A stretch of 64,000 nt of DNA from CAZQQN01 sp964595485 (GTDB taxonomy: Bacteria > Bacteroidota > Bacteroidia > CAILMK01 > CAYYUA01): assembly GCA_964595485.1 (NCBI GenBank), contig CAZQQN010000011.1, positions 1 to 64,000 of the forward strand. Reading direction: 5' to 3'. Each line of letters opens with the position of its first letter. The first letter of the stretch is position 1. The notes under the pieces are model-generated. The model was not told the origin of the DNA. It did not search any database and saw only the letters and a program-made list of their open reading frames with translations. Shown here piece after piece: positions 17,977-25,489 of the stretch. The translations under genes were made by a program, and so were the position numbers.

Positions 17977-18843
17977 TTAAGCGCCTAAATAAGATTTGAG
18001 TAAACGGCTTTTGGAAGATTTTCTCAACTTACGGAGGGCTTTTTCTTTGATTTGCCTTACCCGCTCACGTGTTAGATTCACTTTTTCACTGATATCTTCA
18101 TAAGAATGGGGCGCGTTTCCTTCTAAACCAAAGAAAAGTTTAACGATCTCACGTTCTTTATCAGCCAAAAGGGAAATAACCCTTGTGATTTCTTTTTGAA
18201 GCGATTCGTGTAATAAGTCCACGTCAGGGTTTGGCTCTTGGTGGTTTGGTAGTAAAGTTAAAAGGTTAGCATCTTCCTCTTCGTTAATTGGAGCATCAAT
18301 CGAAAGGTGACGGCTACTGGAGCTTAGCGTGGTTTCAACTTCCTGACCGGGAAGTTCAAGCTTTTCCGCGATTTCAGATGTCGTGGCTTCCCTTTCGTAT
18401 TTTTGCTCAAGTTCTGCAGCGGCATTGCCTATTTTACTTAAGGAACCAACTTTATTAAGGGGTAAACGGACTAATCTGGATTGGTCGGCTAAAGCTTGAA
18501 GTATGGATTGACGAATCCACCAAACTGCGTATGAAATAAATTTAAAACCTCTTGTTTCATCAAACCGCTGAGCTGCCTTGATAAGACCAAGGTTTCCTTC
18601 ATTGATCAAGTCACCAAGCGTCAGCCCTTGATTTTGATACTGCTTAGCAACAGAAACTACAAAGCGCAGGTTAGCAGTGACCAGTTTTTCCAAGGCAGCT
18701 TGGTCATTTTCTTTGATGCGCTTAGCCAGCTCTACTTCTTCCCCAGGTGAAATCATTTCCACCTTGCTAATTTCATTCAAATACTTGTCTAATGATTTGT
18801 TTTCCCGGTTTGTAAACTGCTTGCTTATCTTTAGTTGTCTCAT
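17977..18843 (-). CDS. rpoD: Primary RNA polymerase sigma factor (RpoD/SigA)
   Basis: 288 residues, the short primary sigma of Bacteroidota with no region 1.1. Region 1.2 begins with SLDKYLNEISK, region 2 holds the core-binding and -10 recognition helices (NLRFVVSVAKQYQNQGL, GLIKAAQRFDETRGFKFISYAVWWIRQSI), region 3 contains LVRLPLNK, and region 4 has the helix-turn-helix SYEDISEKVNLTRERVRQIKEKALRKLR. The group recognises TAnnTTTG promoters, which agrees with the -7 boxes seen in this window. It stands alone, convergent with dnaG; in many other bacteria the two genes are codirectional. Confidence 0.97.
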   Translation of the reverse strand: MRQLKISKQFTNRENKSLDKYLNEISKVEMISPGEEVELAKRIKENDQAALEKLVTANLRFVVSVAKQYQNQGLTLGDLINEGNLGLIKAAQRFDETRGFKFISYAVWWIRQSILQALADQSRLVRLPLNKVGSLSKIGNAAAELEQKYEREATTSEIAEKLELPGQEVETTLSSSSRHLSIDAPINEEEDANLLTLLPNHQEPNPDVDLLHESLQKEITRVISLLADKEREIVKLFFGLEGNAPHSYEDISEKVNLTRERVRQIKEKALRKLRKSSKSRLLKSYLGA

Positions 18844-18943
18844 GTTTTAAGTGCGTTTTAACATATTCATTTTGAGGTTTTACAATTACGACCAATCAAA
18901 CATTTGCTTTTTCAAGAAAAGTTCAACCGCTTAGTTTCTTTTG

Positions 18944-19060
18944 CTAAAATGCCTTTAAGAGAGGAACGCTGTTAGTAGAATCGAACTCCTGGTTACGCTT
19001 AATGGCTGTAAGAAAATGAGTGTTTTCAGGCAAGCGTAAATGAATCTTATCCATAGGCAT
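18944..19060 (-). CDS. Possible small ORF upstream of rpoD (38 aa)
   Basis: ATG at 19060 to TAG at 18944, codirectional with rpoD and ending 100 bp before it. The peptide begins MPMDKIHLRLPENTHF and ends VPLLKAF; it is balanced in composition, with charged and hydrophobic residues like a real protein, but I recognise no family. No strong ribosome binding site is seen, which is not decisive in this phylum. It could be a leader peptide, a small protein or chance. Confidence 0.2.
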   Translation of the reverse strand: MPMDKIHLRLPENTHFLTAIKRNQEFDSTNSVPLLKAF

Positions 19061-19314
19061 TAATAAATTATTACTTTTTTAATCAAAAGCCGTTAACGTT
19101 TACAGCTTTTACAAATTGATGGTTCCAATAAATCTAAAAAATCTTTAATCTTTTTACAGATATCAATTGTCGGCTATCCTAAGCATATGAAAAGCTTACT
19201 ACTCAATCCCCTAAATGGAAAAAGTTTTTAGAAATTCTTTTAGGGTGAACGGTTTTTAATTTACGAACTAACTGGGCAGCTAATGAATGCTATTTTGTTC
19301 AGATAGGATTTTTG

Positions 19315-19347
19315 TTTGGCTACTATTGAAAATTGGGGTTATATTTG
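19315..19347 (+). promoter_or_regulatory. pheS: Full Bacteroidota promoter for pheS
   Basis: TTTG (19315-19318), a 21-bp spacer and TATATTTG (19340-19347) fit the -33/-7 consensus fully. The pheS ATG is at 19352, only 4 bp after the -7 box, so transcription from this promoter should begin on or next to the start codon. Confidence 0.65.
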
Positions 19348-19351
19348 TCAT

Positions 19352-20350
19352 ATGCTTGATGAAAAAATCCAGGAAATTAAGTCGGAAATAGCCGGTTTTC
19401 AGCCTAATAACCTTAAGGAGCTAGAAGAATTTCGCATTCAATACTTAGGAAAAAAAGGGAAAATTACTTCCCTTTTCCAAGAGTTCAAACAAATCCCTGA
19501 GGGAGATAAAAAAGTATATGGTCAGTCAATCAATGAGCTAAAAAAAGAAGCTCAGGCGGTCATAGATAAGTACCGTGAAACATTAGAGGAGCAGTCAATG
19601 GCAGGCGGGGAAAACAGGAAAGATCTCACGCTGGATCCTGCCCCTGTTCCTTTAGGAGCAAGGCACCCGGTAAGCCTGATCATTCAACAGATCAATGACA
19701 TATTTACCAAAATTGGTTTTTCAGTATCGGATGGTGCTGAAATTGTGGATGATTGGCATAACTTCACTGCATTGAATATTCCCCAAAATCATCCCGCCCG
19801 GGATATGCAGGATACGTTTTTTGTAAGTGAAAGCCAGGATTGGGTGCTGCGTACTCATACTTCTTCTGTTCAAATAAATGTAATGGAGCAATACAAACCA
19901 CCAATTAGAACCATAGCGCCTGGCAGAACTTTTAGAAGGGACAGCGATGCTACGCACTCACCTTTTTTTCACCAGGTTGAGGGGTTATATGTAGATGAAG
20001 AGGTTAGCATGGTGGACTTAAAGCAAACTTTATACTATTTTGTACGCCAACTTTTTGGTGATGAGACAAGGGTTCGTTTCAGGCCTTCCTATTTCCCATT
20101 TACAGAGCCTTCAGCAGAAATGGACATTGGTTGGGAGAAAGATGGCCAAATAGATTGGATGGAAATCCTTGGTTGCGGTATGGTAGACCCGAATGTGTTT
20201 GATATGTGCGGTATTGATGCTAAGAAAAATACGGGTTTTGCTTTTGGCATTGGTATAGAAAGGATTGCCATGTTAAAGTACCAGATTCCGGATATCAGAA
20301 CTTTTTTTGATAACGATGTCCGCTTCCTTGAGCAATTTAAAGGCCTTTAA
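19352..20350 (+). CDS. pheS: Phenylalanyl-tRNA synthetase alpha subunit
   Basis: 332 residues from MLDEKIQEIKSE. Class II synthetase; the alpha subunit holds the catalytic site and needs PheT, which is not in the window. The N-terminal coiled coil covers about residues 1-85. Motif 2 is GRTFRRDSDATHSPFFHQVEGL split over about residues 190-210, and motif 3 is GFAFGIGIERIAML near the end. An upstream in-frame TTG (19316) overlaps the promoter boxes and would add 12 residues unlike any family N-terminus, so ATG 19352 is chosen. The next gene follows after 25 bp. Confidence 0.96.
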   Translation: MLDEKIQEIKSEIAGFQPNNLKELEEFRIQYLGKKGKITSLFQEFKQIPEGDKKVYGQSINELKKEAQAVIDKYRETLEEQSMAGGENRKDLTLDPAPVPLGARHPVSLIIQQINDIFTKIGFSVSDGAEIVDDWHNFTALNIPQNHPARDMQDTFFVSESQDWVLRTHTSSVQINVMEQYKPPIRTIAPGRTFRRDSDATHSPFFHQVEGLYVDEEVSMVDLKQTLYYFVRQLFGDETRVRFRPSYFPFTEPSAEMDIGWEKDGQIDWMEILGCGMVDPNVFDMCGIDAKKNTGFAFGIGIERIAMLKYQIPDIRTFFDNDVRFLEQFKGL

Positions 20351-20375
20351 TGCTTAATGACAAAAATATGATACC

Positions 20376-21236
20376 ATGAAACTTGAAAATATCCAAAAAG
20401 TAGGAATTGTAGGATCAGGTACAATGGGGGCTACCATTGCCCAATTGGCTGCCCAGGCTGGTTGTTATGTCAGCCTTTATGATATTAAGCAGGAAGCGTT
20501 GGAAAACGGCGAAGAGCGTATCCATAAAAACCTGGACGGTGCTGTAAACCGGAATAAAATCACTCAGGAGGATAAAGATCAAGCTGTTGAACGCATTCAG
20601 TTCACCAACAATTTTCAAGACCTGAAAGCGGATTTCATCCTTGAGGCTGTTATTGAGGATTTAGAAACGAAACAAGACTTATTTCAAAAATTGGCAGAGC
20701 AAAATGATGGAAACACCATTCTGGCCACGAATACCTCTTCCATACCGATTACTCGAATAGCAGCAGAGGTTCCCAATCCGGAGCGGGTCGTTGGCATGCA
20801 TTTTTTCAATCCTGCCCACGTAATGAAATTGGTTGAGGTTATTTCAGGTGTGGCTACCGATTCCGAAGTAGCAACGGTTATTTATGATTTTGCAGCCAAA
20901 ATGGGGAAAGAACCCGTTCACGCGCAGGACTCCCCGGGTTTCATAGTAAATCGTATTGCTCGCCACTTTTACGTTGAGAGCCTTAAAACCGCTGAGGAAA
21001 ATGTGGCTGACTTTAAAACCATTGATAATTTATTGGAAAGCAGTGGGTTCCGAATGGGCCCCTTTACCCTCATGGATTTGATCGGGGTTGATACGAATTT
21101 TGACGTAACCCGCACCATGTACGAAGCATTCCACTATGATCCTAAATTCCGTCCGAGCCGGGTTCAGGAAAGGAAAGTTGATGCTGGTCACCATGGTAAG
21201 AAGACTAAAAAAGGATTCTACGACTACAATGAGTAG
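20376..21236 (+). CDS. 3-hydroxyacyl-CoA (3-hydroxybutyryl-CoA) dehydrogenase
   Basis: 286 residues. The N-terminal Rossmann fold has GIVGSGTMGATIAQLAAQAG at about residues 10-29. The catalytic region includes ATNTSSIPITRIA, the active-site histidine segment VGMHFFNPAHVMKLVEV and SPGFIVNRIARHF. The C-terminal helical domain ends DAGHHGKKTKKGFYDY. It oxidises L-3-hydroxyacyl-CoA with NAD in beta-oxidation or butyrate metabolism. It is single-domain, without the hydratase part of FadB. It is likely cotranscribed with pheS though functionally unrelated. Confidence 0.93.
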   Translation: MKLENIQKVGIVGSGTMGATIAQLAAQAGCYVSLYDIKQEALENGEERIHKNLDGAVNRNKITQEDKDQAVERIQFTNNFQDLKADFILEAVIEDLETKQDLFQKLAEQNDGNTILATNTSSIPITRIAAEVPNPERVVGMHFFNPAHVMKLVEVISGVATDSEVATVIYDFAAKMGKEPVHAQDSPGFIVNRIARHFYVESLKTAEENVADFKTIDNLLESSGFRMGPFTLMDLIGVDTNFDVTRTMYEAFHYDPKFRPSRVQERKVDAGHHGKKTKKGFYDYNE

Positions 21237-21303
21237 AAGCGCTTACCGGGGTAAATTTTAATAGACTGAACAGATTACCTTGACTTACTATTCGTACTGT
21301 AGC

Positions 21304-22917
21304 TTACTCTTTGTAAACTGCTTCAGATTTTTGATGAAAATTTTCAGCGCTTGACTGCATCATATCATTGTGAAGATCTTCTGGATAGGGTGGTTTCAAA
21401 AGGGAATTCTCCGGTATATAAGGGAACAATTCATCCAGTCGCATTACTGACTTTGGGCCAATTCTCCGCTCTATAAAAGTTCGGTCCAAACTTTCAGGAT
21501 TTCTGATGCCAGCGCTGCTCAACAATTCCCTAACACTCTTGATTGTATTCTTATGATAGTTAGCAAGCCGGTGTTTTTTGTCTTCTACAACAAGCCCGCG
21601 CTTAAGCTGAGGATCATGGGTGGTTACACCGGTGGGACAAGAATTGTTGTGACAACGTAACGCTTGGATGCAGCCAATGGCCATCATCATAGCGCGACCG
21701 CTATTGATAACATCAGCTCCCAACGCCATTAGCCGAACAATATCAAAACCGGTAACGGCTTTACCACTTGCTACCAAACTGATATCCTTTTTAAGTCCAA
21801 AGCCATACAAGGCATTGTAAGCAAAAGTTAATCCTTCTATCAATGGCATTCCAACGGAATTACTGAATTCAACGGGAGCAGCTCCGGTTCCACCTTCTGC
21901 TCCATCTATCGTTATAAAATCCGGTTTGATACCGGTTTCTATAATTGCTTTGCAAATTCCCAGAAATTCATTCTCGTGCCCGATACACAGCTTGAAGCCA
22001 ACCGGTTTTCCATGGCAGCATTCGCGGAGATCCTGGACAAATTCCAATAATCCTTTAGGCGTTGAGAATGCGGTATGATATGATGGAGAAATGACATCGC
22101 AAAAGGGTTCTATTTCCCGGGCTCTGGCAATTTCCTCGTTATTTTTTTTCGCTGGTAAAATACCGCCTTGTCCAGGCTTAGCCCCCTGGGAAAGCTTAAT
22201 TTCTATCATTTTAACTTCCGGGCGCTGCGCATTTTTTCGAAAGCCATCTTTATCAAATTCCCCTTCATTATTGCGACAGCCAAAGTAGCCGGTTCCGATT
22301 TGCCAAATTAAATCGCCGCCATAGTAAAGGTGATAATCACTTATACCCCCTTCTCCGGTATTTTGAGCAAAATGGCCAATTTTGGCACCACCGTTCATGG
22401 CTAATACGGCACGGTCACTTAGGGAACCAAAGCTCAACGCTGATGTATTAAAAATACTTGAATCGTAGGGTTGACTGCATTGGTCATTGCCTATAGTAAC
22501 CCGCAGATCTTCTTCAATTATTGGTTCCGGAAGCGAAGAGTGCAATAACCAATCGTAACCAGGCGAATCATAATCTAACTTGGTCCCGAATGGTTCTTTA
22601 TCCAATACGCCTTTGGCACGCTGATAAACTATTGCTCTTCTAATGCGGTTAAAAGGCCGACCTTCAACGTCTGACTCTATGAAATATTGATTGATTTCAG
22701 GTCGAATACCTTCAAAAATGTATCGAAAATGGCCGATTAGCGGAAAATTCCTTAGGATGGTGTGCTTAGATTGAATACTGTCATAAATCGACAAAGCAAA
22801 AAGTGGCCCCAGGATAATAAAAACCCATAAAACATCAGGTACAAAATATCCCCATACTAAAAAACCTATGATTACTAATGTGAATAATATAAAGAAACCT
22901 CTTATGTGAAACGGCAT
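21304..22917 (-). CDS. Membrane-anchored FMN-binding glutamate synthase family protein
   Basis: 537 residues. Two hydrophobic helices at the N-terminus (about residues 5-45) should anchor it in the membrane. The rest is the FMN- and Fe-S-binding synthase domain: QNTGEGGISDYH, SQGAKPGQGGILPAKK, DGAEGGTGAAPVEF, and the cluster ligands in CIQALRCHNNSC, spaced C-x5-C-x4-C as in GltB. It lacks the glutaminase and GXGXG domains of true glutamate synthase and no small subunit is adjacent, so an ammonia-dependent or unrelated FMN redox role is possible. Two start-proximal promoter boxes lie just upstream. Confidence 0.88.
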   Translation of the reverse strand: MPFHIRGFFILFTLVIIGFLVWGYFVPDVLWVFIILGPLFALSIYDSIQSKHTILRNFPLIGHFRYIFEGIRPEINQYFIESDVEGRPFNRIRRAIVYQRAKGVLDKEPFGTKLDYDSPGYDWLLHSSLPEPIIEEDLRVTIGNDQCSQPYDSSIFNTSALSFGSLSDRAVLAMNGGAKIGHFAQNTGEGGISDYHLYYGGDLIWQIGTGYFGCRNNEGEFDKDGFRKNAQRPEVKMIEIKLSQGAKPGQGGILPAKKNNEEIARAREIEPFCDVISPSYHTAFSTPKGLLEFVQDLRECCHGKPVGFKLCIGHENEFLGICKAIIETGIKPDFITIDGAEGGTGAAPVEFSNSVGMPLIEGLTFAYNALYGFGLKKDISLVASGKAVTGFDIVRLMALGADVINSGRAMMMAIGCIQALRCHNNSCPTGVTTHDPQLKRGLVVEDKKHRLANYHKNTIKSVRELLSSAGIRNPESLDRTFIERRIGPKSVMRLDELFPYIPENSLLKPPYPEDLHNDMMQSSAENFHQKSEAVYKE

Positions 22918-22949
22918 TTTAAGTTAGGTTTTTGATTACCGCTATTTAA

Positions 22950-22982
22950 CAAAGCTAAAGAATTAAGGTTGACTTTGACAAA
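22950..22982 (-). promoter_or_regulatory. Full Bacteroidota promoter for the glutamate-synthase-like gene
   Basis: On the minus strand TTTG (22982-22979), a 21-bp spacer and TAGCTTTG (22957-22950) match both consensus boxes, with the same spacing as at pheS. The leader to the ATG at 22917 would be about 25 bases. Confidence 0.62.
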
Positions 22983-23119
22983 GCGATGAAATGCAAACCT
23001 TTTTTAATTTGTTTGAATTGATGTAAAATAATTGTTATAAATATCTTCTTAATTACACTTTTAAGGAGTACTTCTTGTTTTATTTGGGTCGAATTAGAGC
23101 GAATATAATTGATAAAAGC

Positions 23120-23127
23120 TAACTTTG
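23120..23127 (+). promoter_or_regulatory. -7 promoter element for the cystathionine beta-synthase gene
   Basis: TAACTTTG fits TAnnTTTG. It overlaps a TTG at 23125 that opens a longer frame, so translation must start downstream; this decides for the ATG at 23152. No convincing -33 box. Confidence 0.5.
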
Positions 23128-23151
23128 CTCAAGAAAATAACGATTCCCCCT

Positions 23152-24522
23152 ATGTATTATAACAACGTATTAGAGTTGATTGGTGGTACCCCACTGGTTA
23201 AACTAAATCGGCTTGCTGATAAAACAAAAGCAACCGTTTTAACCAAAGTGGAATCCTATAATCCCGGTAATTCGGTCAAAGATCGAATAGCCATAAGGAT
23301 GATAGAAGATGCAGAAAAGCGAGGGGATTTAAAACCTGGCGGTACGATTATAGAAGGTACTTCGGGTAATACAGGGATGGGATTGGCCATAGCTGCTATT
23401 GTTAAAGGTTATAAATGCATATGTACTGTAGCCGATAAACAATCCAAAGAAAAGATTGATATTTTAAAAGCTGTTGGTGCAGAGGTTATTGTATGCCCTT
23501 CAGCTGTTCCACCTGAAGATCCGAAATCCTATTACTCCGTAGCAAGCAAGCTTAACGAAGTGATACCGAATTCTTTTTACCCCAATCAATATGATAACCT
23601 GTCTAACACAGAAGCTCACTATCAGTGGACAGGTCCTGAAATATGGGAACAAACAGAAGGAAAAATTACTCATTTCATTTGCGGGGTAGGTACAGGTGGT
23701 ACTATCAGTGGTGTTGGTCGCTATCTTAAAGAAAAAAATCCCAATATTAAGGTTTGGGGTGTGGATCCTTTGGGATCTGCCTTTAAAGCTTATCATGAAA
23801 CGGGGGAATTTAAAGAATCTGAAGTATATCCTTATCTTACCGAGGGAATCGGAGAGGATATCATTCCTGAAAATGTCGATTTTAGTGTCATTGACCATTT
23901 TGAGCAAGTATCTGATAAGGATGGTTACTTGATGACGAGGAAATTGGCTAAGCAGGAGGGTATTCTGGCAGGTAATTCATGTGGTTCTGCGGTTGCCGGC
24001 TTTTACCAATTACAACAACACCTCGGTAAGGATGACCTCGCAGTGATCTTGCTGCCTGACCATGCTACCAGGTATTTAGGTAAAGCTTTCAATGATGAAT
24101 GGATGCGGGAAAGAGGGTTTCTGGAAAGTGGTACCATTGCGGCACAGGATATCGTAAAAACCAAACACGAAGGGGGGCTGATAACCATGCACAAATCTCA
24201 CCCCGTATCAGAGGCCATAGCTTTAATGAAAGACAATGATATAGCCCAGCTTCCCATTGTCGATGAAAATGGAGAAATGGTCGGTGCCATTAGCGAAAAC
24301 CTTATTTACACAAAACTTCTGGATAATCCTGATTGCAAGCACTTGTCCGTAGAAAATATCATGGGCGAACCTTTCCCGGAACTTGATAGCTCAGCTACTT
24401 ACAACCAGGTCTCTTCTTTATTAGGGAAAGAAAACAATGCGGTGGTTATTCAGAACAAAGACGGTAGCCGCAACATTATAACGAAGTATGATGTTTTAAA
24501 TGCCTTAACAGACACTCAATAA
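23152..24522 (+). CDS. Cystathionine beta-synthase / cysteine synthase with CBS domain pair
   Basis: 456 residues from MYYNNVLELIGGTPL. The PLP-fold catalytic domain has the Schiff-base lysine K43 in NPGNSVKDR, the EGTSGNTGMGLA loop and the GVGTGGTISGVGRYLKE phosphate-binding segment. Residues from about 335 carry two CBS motifs (MHKSHPVSEAIALMKDNDIAQLPIV and a second in NIMGEPFPEL), which bind SAM or adenosyl nucleotides in relatives. No heme-binding N-terminal extension. It joins serine and homocysteine, or makes cysteine from O-acetylserine; the CBS domains favour the first. It is 35 bp from the next gene. Confidence 0.9.
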   Translation: MYYNNVLELIGGTPLVKLNRLADKTKATVLTKVESYNPGNSVKDRIAIRMIEDAEKRGDLKPGGTIIEGTSGNTGMGLAIAAIVKGYKCICTVADKQSKEKIDILKAVGAEVIVCPSAVPPEDPKSYYSVASKLNEVIPNSFYPNQYDNLSNTEAHYQWTGPEIWEQTEGKITHFICGVGTGGTISGVGRYLKEKNPNIKVWGVDPLGSAFKAYHETGEFKESEVYPYLTEGIGEDIIPENVDFSVIDHFEQVSDKDGYLMTRKLAKQEGILAGNSCGSAVAGFYQLQQHLGKDDLAVILLPDHATRYLGKAFNDEWMRERGFLESGTIAAQDIVKTKHEGGLITMHKSHPVSEAIALMKDNDIAQLPIVDENGEMVGAISENLIYTKLLDNPDCKHLSVENIMGEPFPELDSSATYNQVSSLLGKENNAVVIQNKDGSRNIITKYDVLNALTDTQ

Positions 24523-24557
24523 GTAAATTGTACCAATTAAGGGTTTAAAAGATTTTT

Positions 24558-25373
24558 ATGGGGCAAAAAAAAATCACGGATCAGATAGGATGTGATGTTA
24601 CTATTCCTGGCTTTCCTCCCCAACGCATTGTTTCTCTGGTGCCCTCTCAAACAGAATTACTTTTTGATCTTGGCCTTGGAGACCGAGTTGTTGGACTGAC
24701 GCATTTTTGTATCCACCCAGAAGAGAAGGTAAAGGATAAAACTAAAATAGGTGGGACGAAAAAGATCAAAATTGACAGGGTTAAGGACCTGAATCCTGAT
24801 CTTATTATTGCTAATAAAGAAGAGAACCAGAAAGAGCAAGTGGATGAATTAAAGTCTCATTTCCCGGTTTGGGTGAGTGATGTCAAGGGGTTAGATTCTG
24901 CTCTCAAAATGATTGAGGCTGTTGGGGCATTGGTAGCTAAGCAAAATGCGGCACAGGAATTGGTTGATCGGATCAATGCTGGTTTTCAGGCTATTCCGAC
25001 AATTGCTCCTGTTAATACACTTTACTTCATTTGGCGGAAACCTTACATGGCATCTGGCGGTGATACTTTCATCCACAATATGCTAACAAGGCTGGGTATT
25101 ACAAATGCACTGCGAGATTCTTATCGTTACCCGGAATTATCAGTGGAAGACATTCAAAGCATCAATCCGGACCTTATTCTATTGTCTTCTGAGCCTTATC
25201 CTTTCAAGGAACAGCATATCCAAGAACTAAAAGGTATTACTCCAAGCGCGGAAATCCATCTCGTGGATGGGTCTATGTTTTCCTGGTATGGCAGCCGGAT
25301 GCTCAAAGCTGTTGACTATTTCCAGGATTTGGCAAAAGTTTTAAAAAAGCCTGCTACCAAGGAAAATCCCTGA
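24558..25373 (+). CDS. BtuF-like helical-backbone metal receptor without signal peptide
   Basis: 271 residues, type III periplasmic binding fold (BtuF/FhuD class): RIVSLVPSQTELLFDLGLGDRVVGLTHFC at the start, split here, then NPDLIIANKEEN, and SVEDIQSINPDLILLSSEPYPF in the second lobe. Relatives bind vitamin B12, iron chelates or other ligands for ABC import. Here the N-terminus MGQKKITDQIG is polar with no signal peptide or lipobox, so the protein appears cytoplasmic. No permease or ATPase is adjacent. It follows the cystathionine beta-synthase gene closely, which hints at a sulfur or B12 (methionine) link, but this is inference. Confidence 0.8.
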   Translation: MGQKKITDQIGCDVTIPGFPPQRIVSLVPSQTELLFDLGLGDRVVGLTHFCIHPEEKVKDKTKIGGTKKIKIDRVKDLNPDLIIANKEENQKEQVDELKSHFPVWVSDVKGLDSALKMIEAVGALVAKQNAAQELVDRINAGFQAIPTIAPVNTLYFIWRKPYMASGGDTFIHNMLTRLGITNALRDSYRYPELSVEDIQSINPDLILLSSEPYPFKEQHIQELKGITPSAEIHLVDGSMFSWYGSRMLKAVDYFQDLAKVLKKPATKENP

Positions 25374-25383
25374 GGGATTTTTT
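25363..25383 (+). terminator. Intrinsic terminator overlapping the stop of the BtuF-like gene
   Basis: AAAATCCC (25363-25370) and GGGATTTT (25374-25381) form an 8-bp stem with the stop codon TGA as the whole loop, followed by T's. Transcription of the two-gene unit from 23120 should end here. Confidence 0.6.
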
Positions 25384-25489
25384 AGCGTTAAAAGCAGTCT
25401 AAAGTTTTTAATTATAGTTAAATTCCCTTTGTCCCTCTCTAATGCTTTCTAAGGTAAAATCTTGAAAATATTCAGGGGTTTTCAACCTA

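Larger units (their letters stand above)
18844..19351. other. Intergenic region between rpoD and pheS (508 bp)
   Basis: AT-rich divergent region upstream of rpoD and pheS. It contains the pheS promoter at its right end (19315-19347) and a possible 38-codon ORF on the minus strand (18944-19060). I see no tRNA, repeat or second gene. No clear TAnnTTTG box is found in front of rpoD, so its start signal is undefined. Confidence 0.6.

Noticed and set aside
18965..18990. tRNA-like T-arm (GAGTTCGATTC on the minus strand)
   Set aside because: The stem bases around the loop do not pair, and no acceptor, D or anticodon arm fits nearby.
22979..23152. SAM or cobalamin riboswitch in front of the cystathionine beta-synthase/BtuF-like pair
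   Set aside because: The leader after the -7 box at 23120 is under 30 bases, too short for any known riboswitch, and no conserved B12-box sequence is seen.
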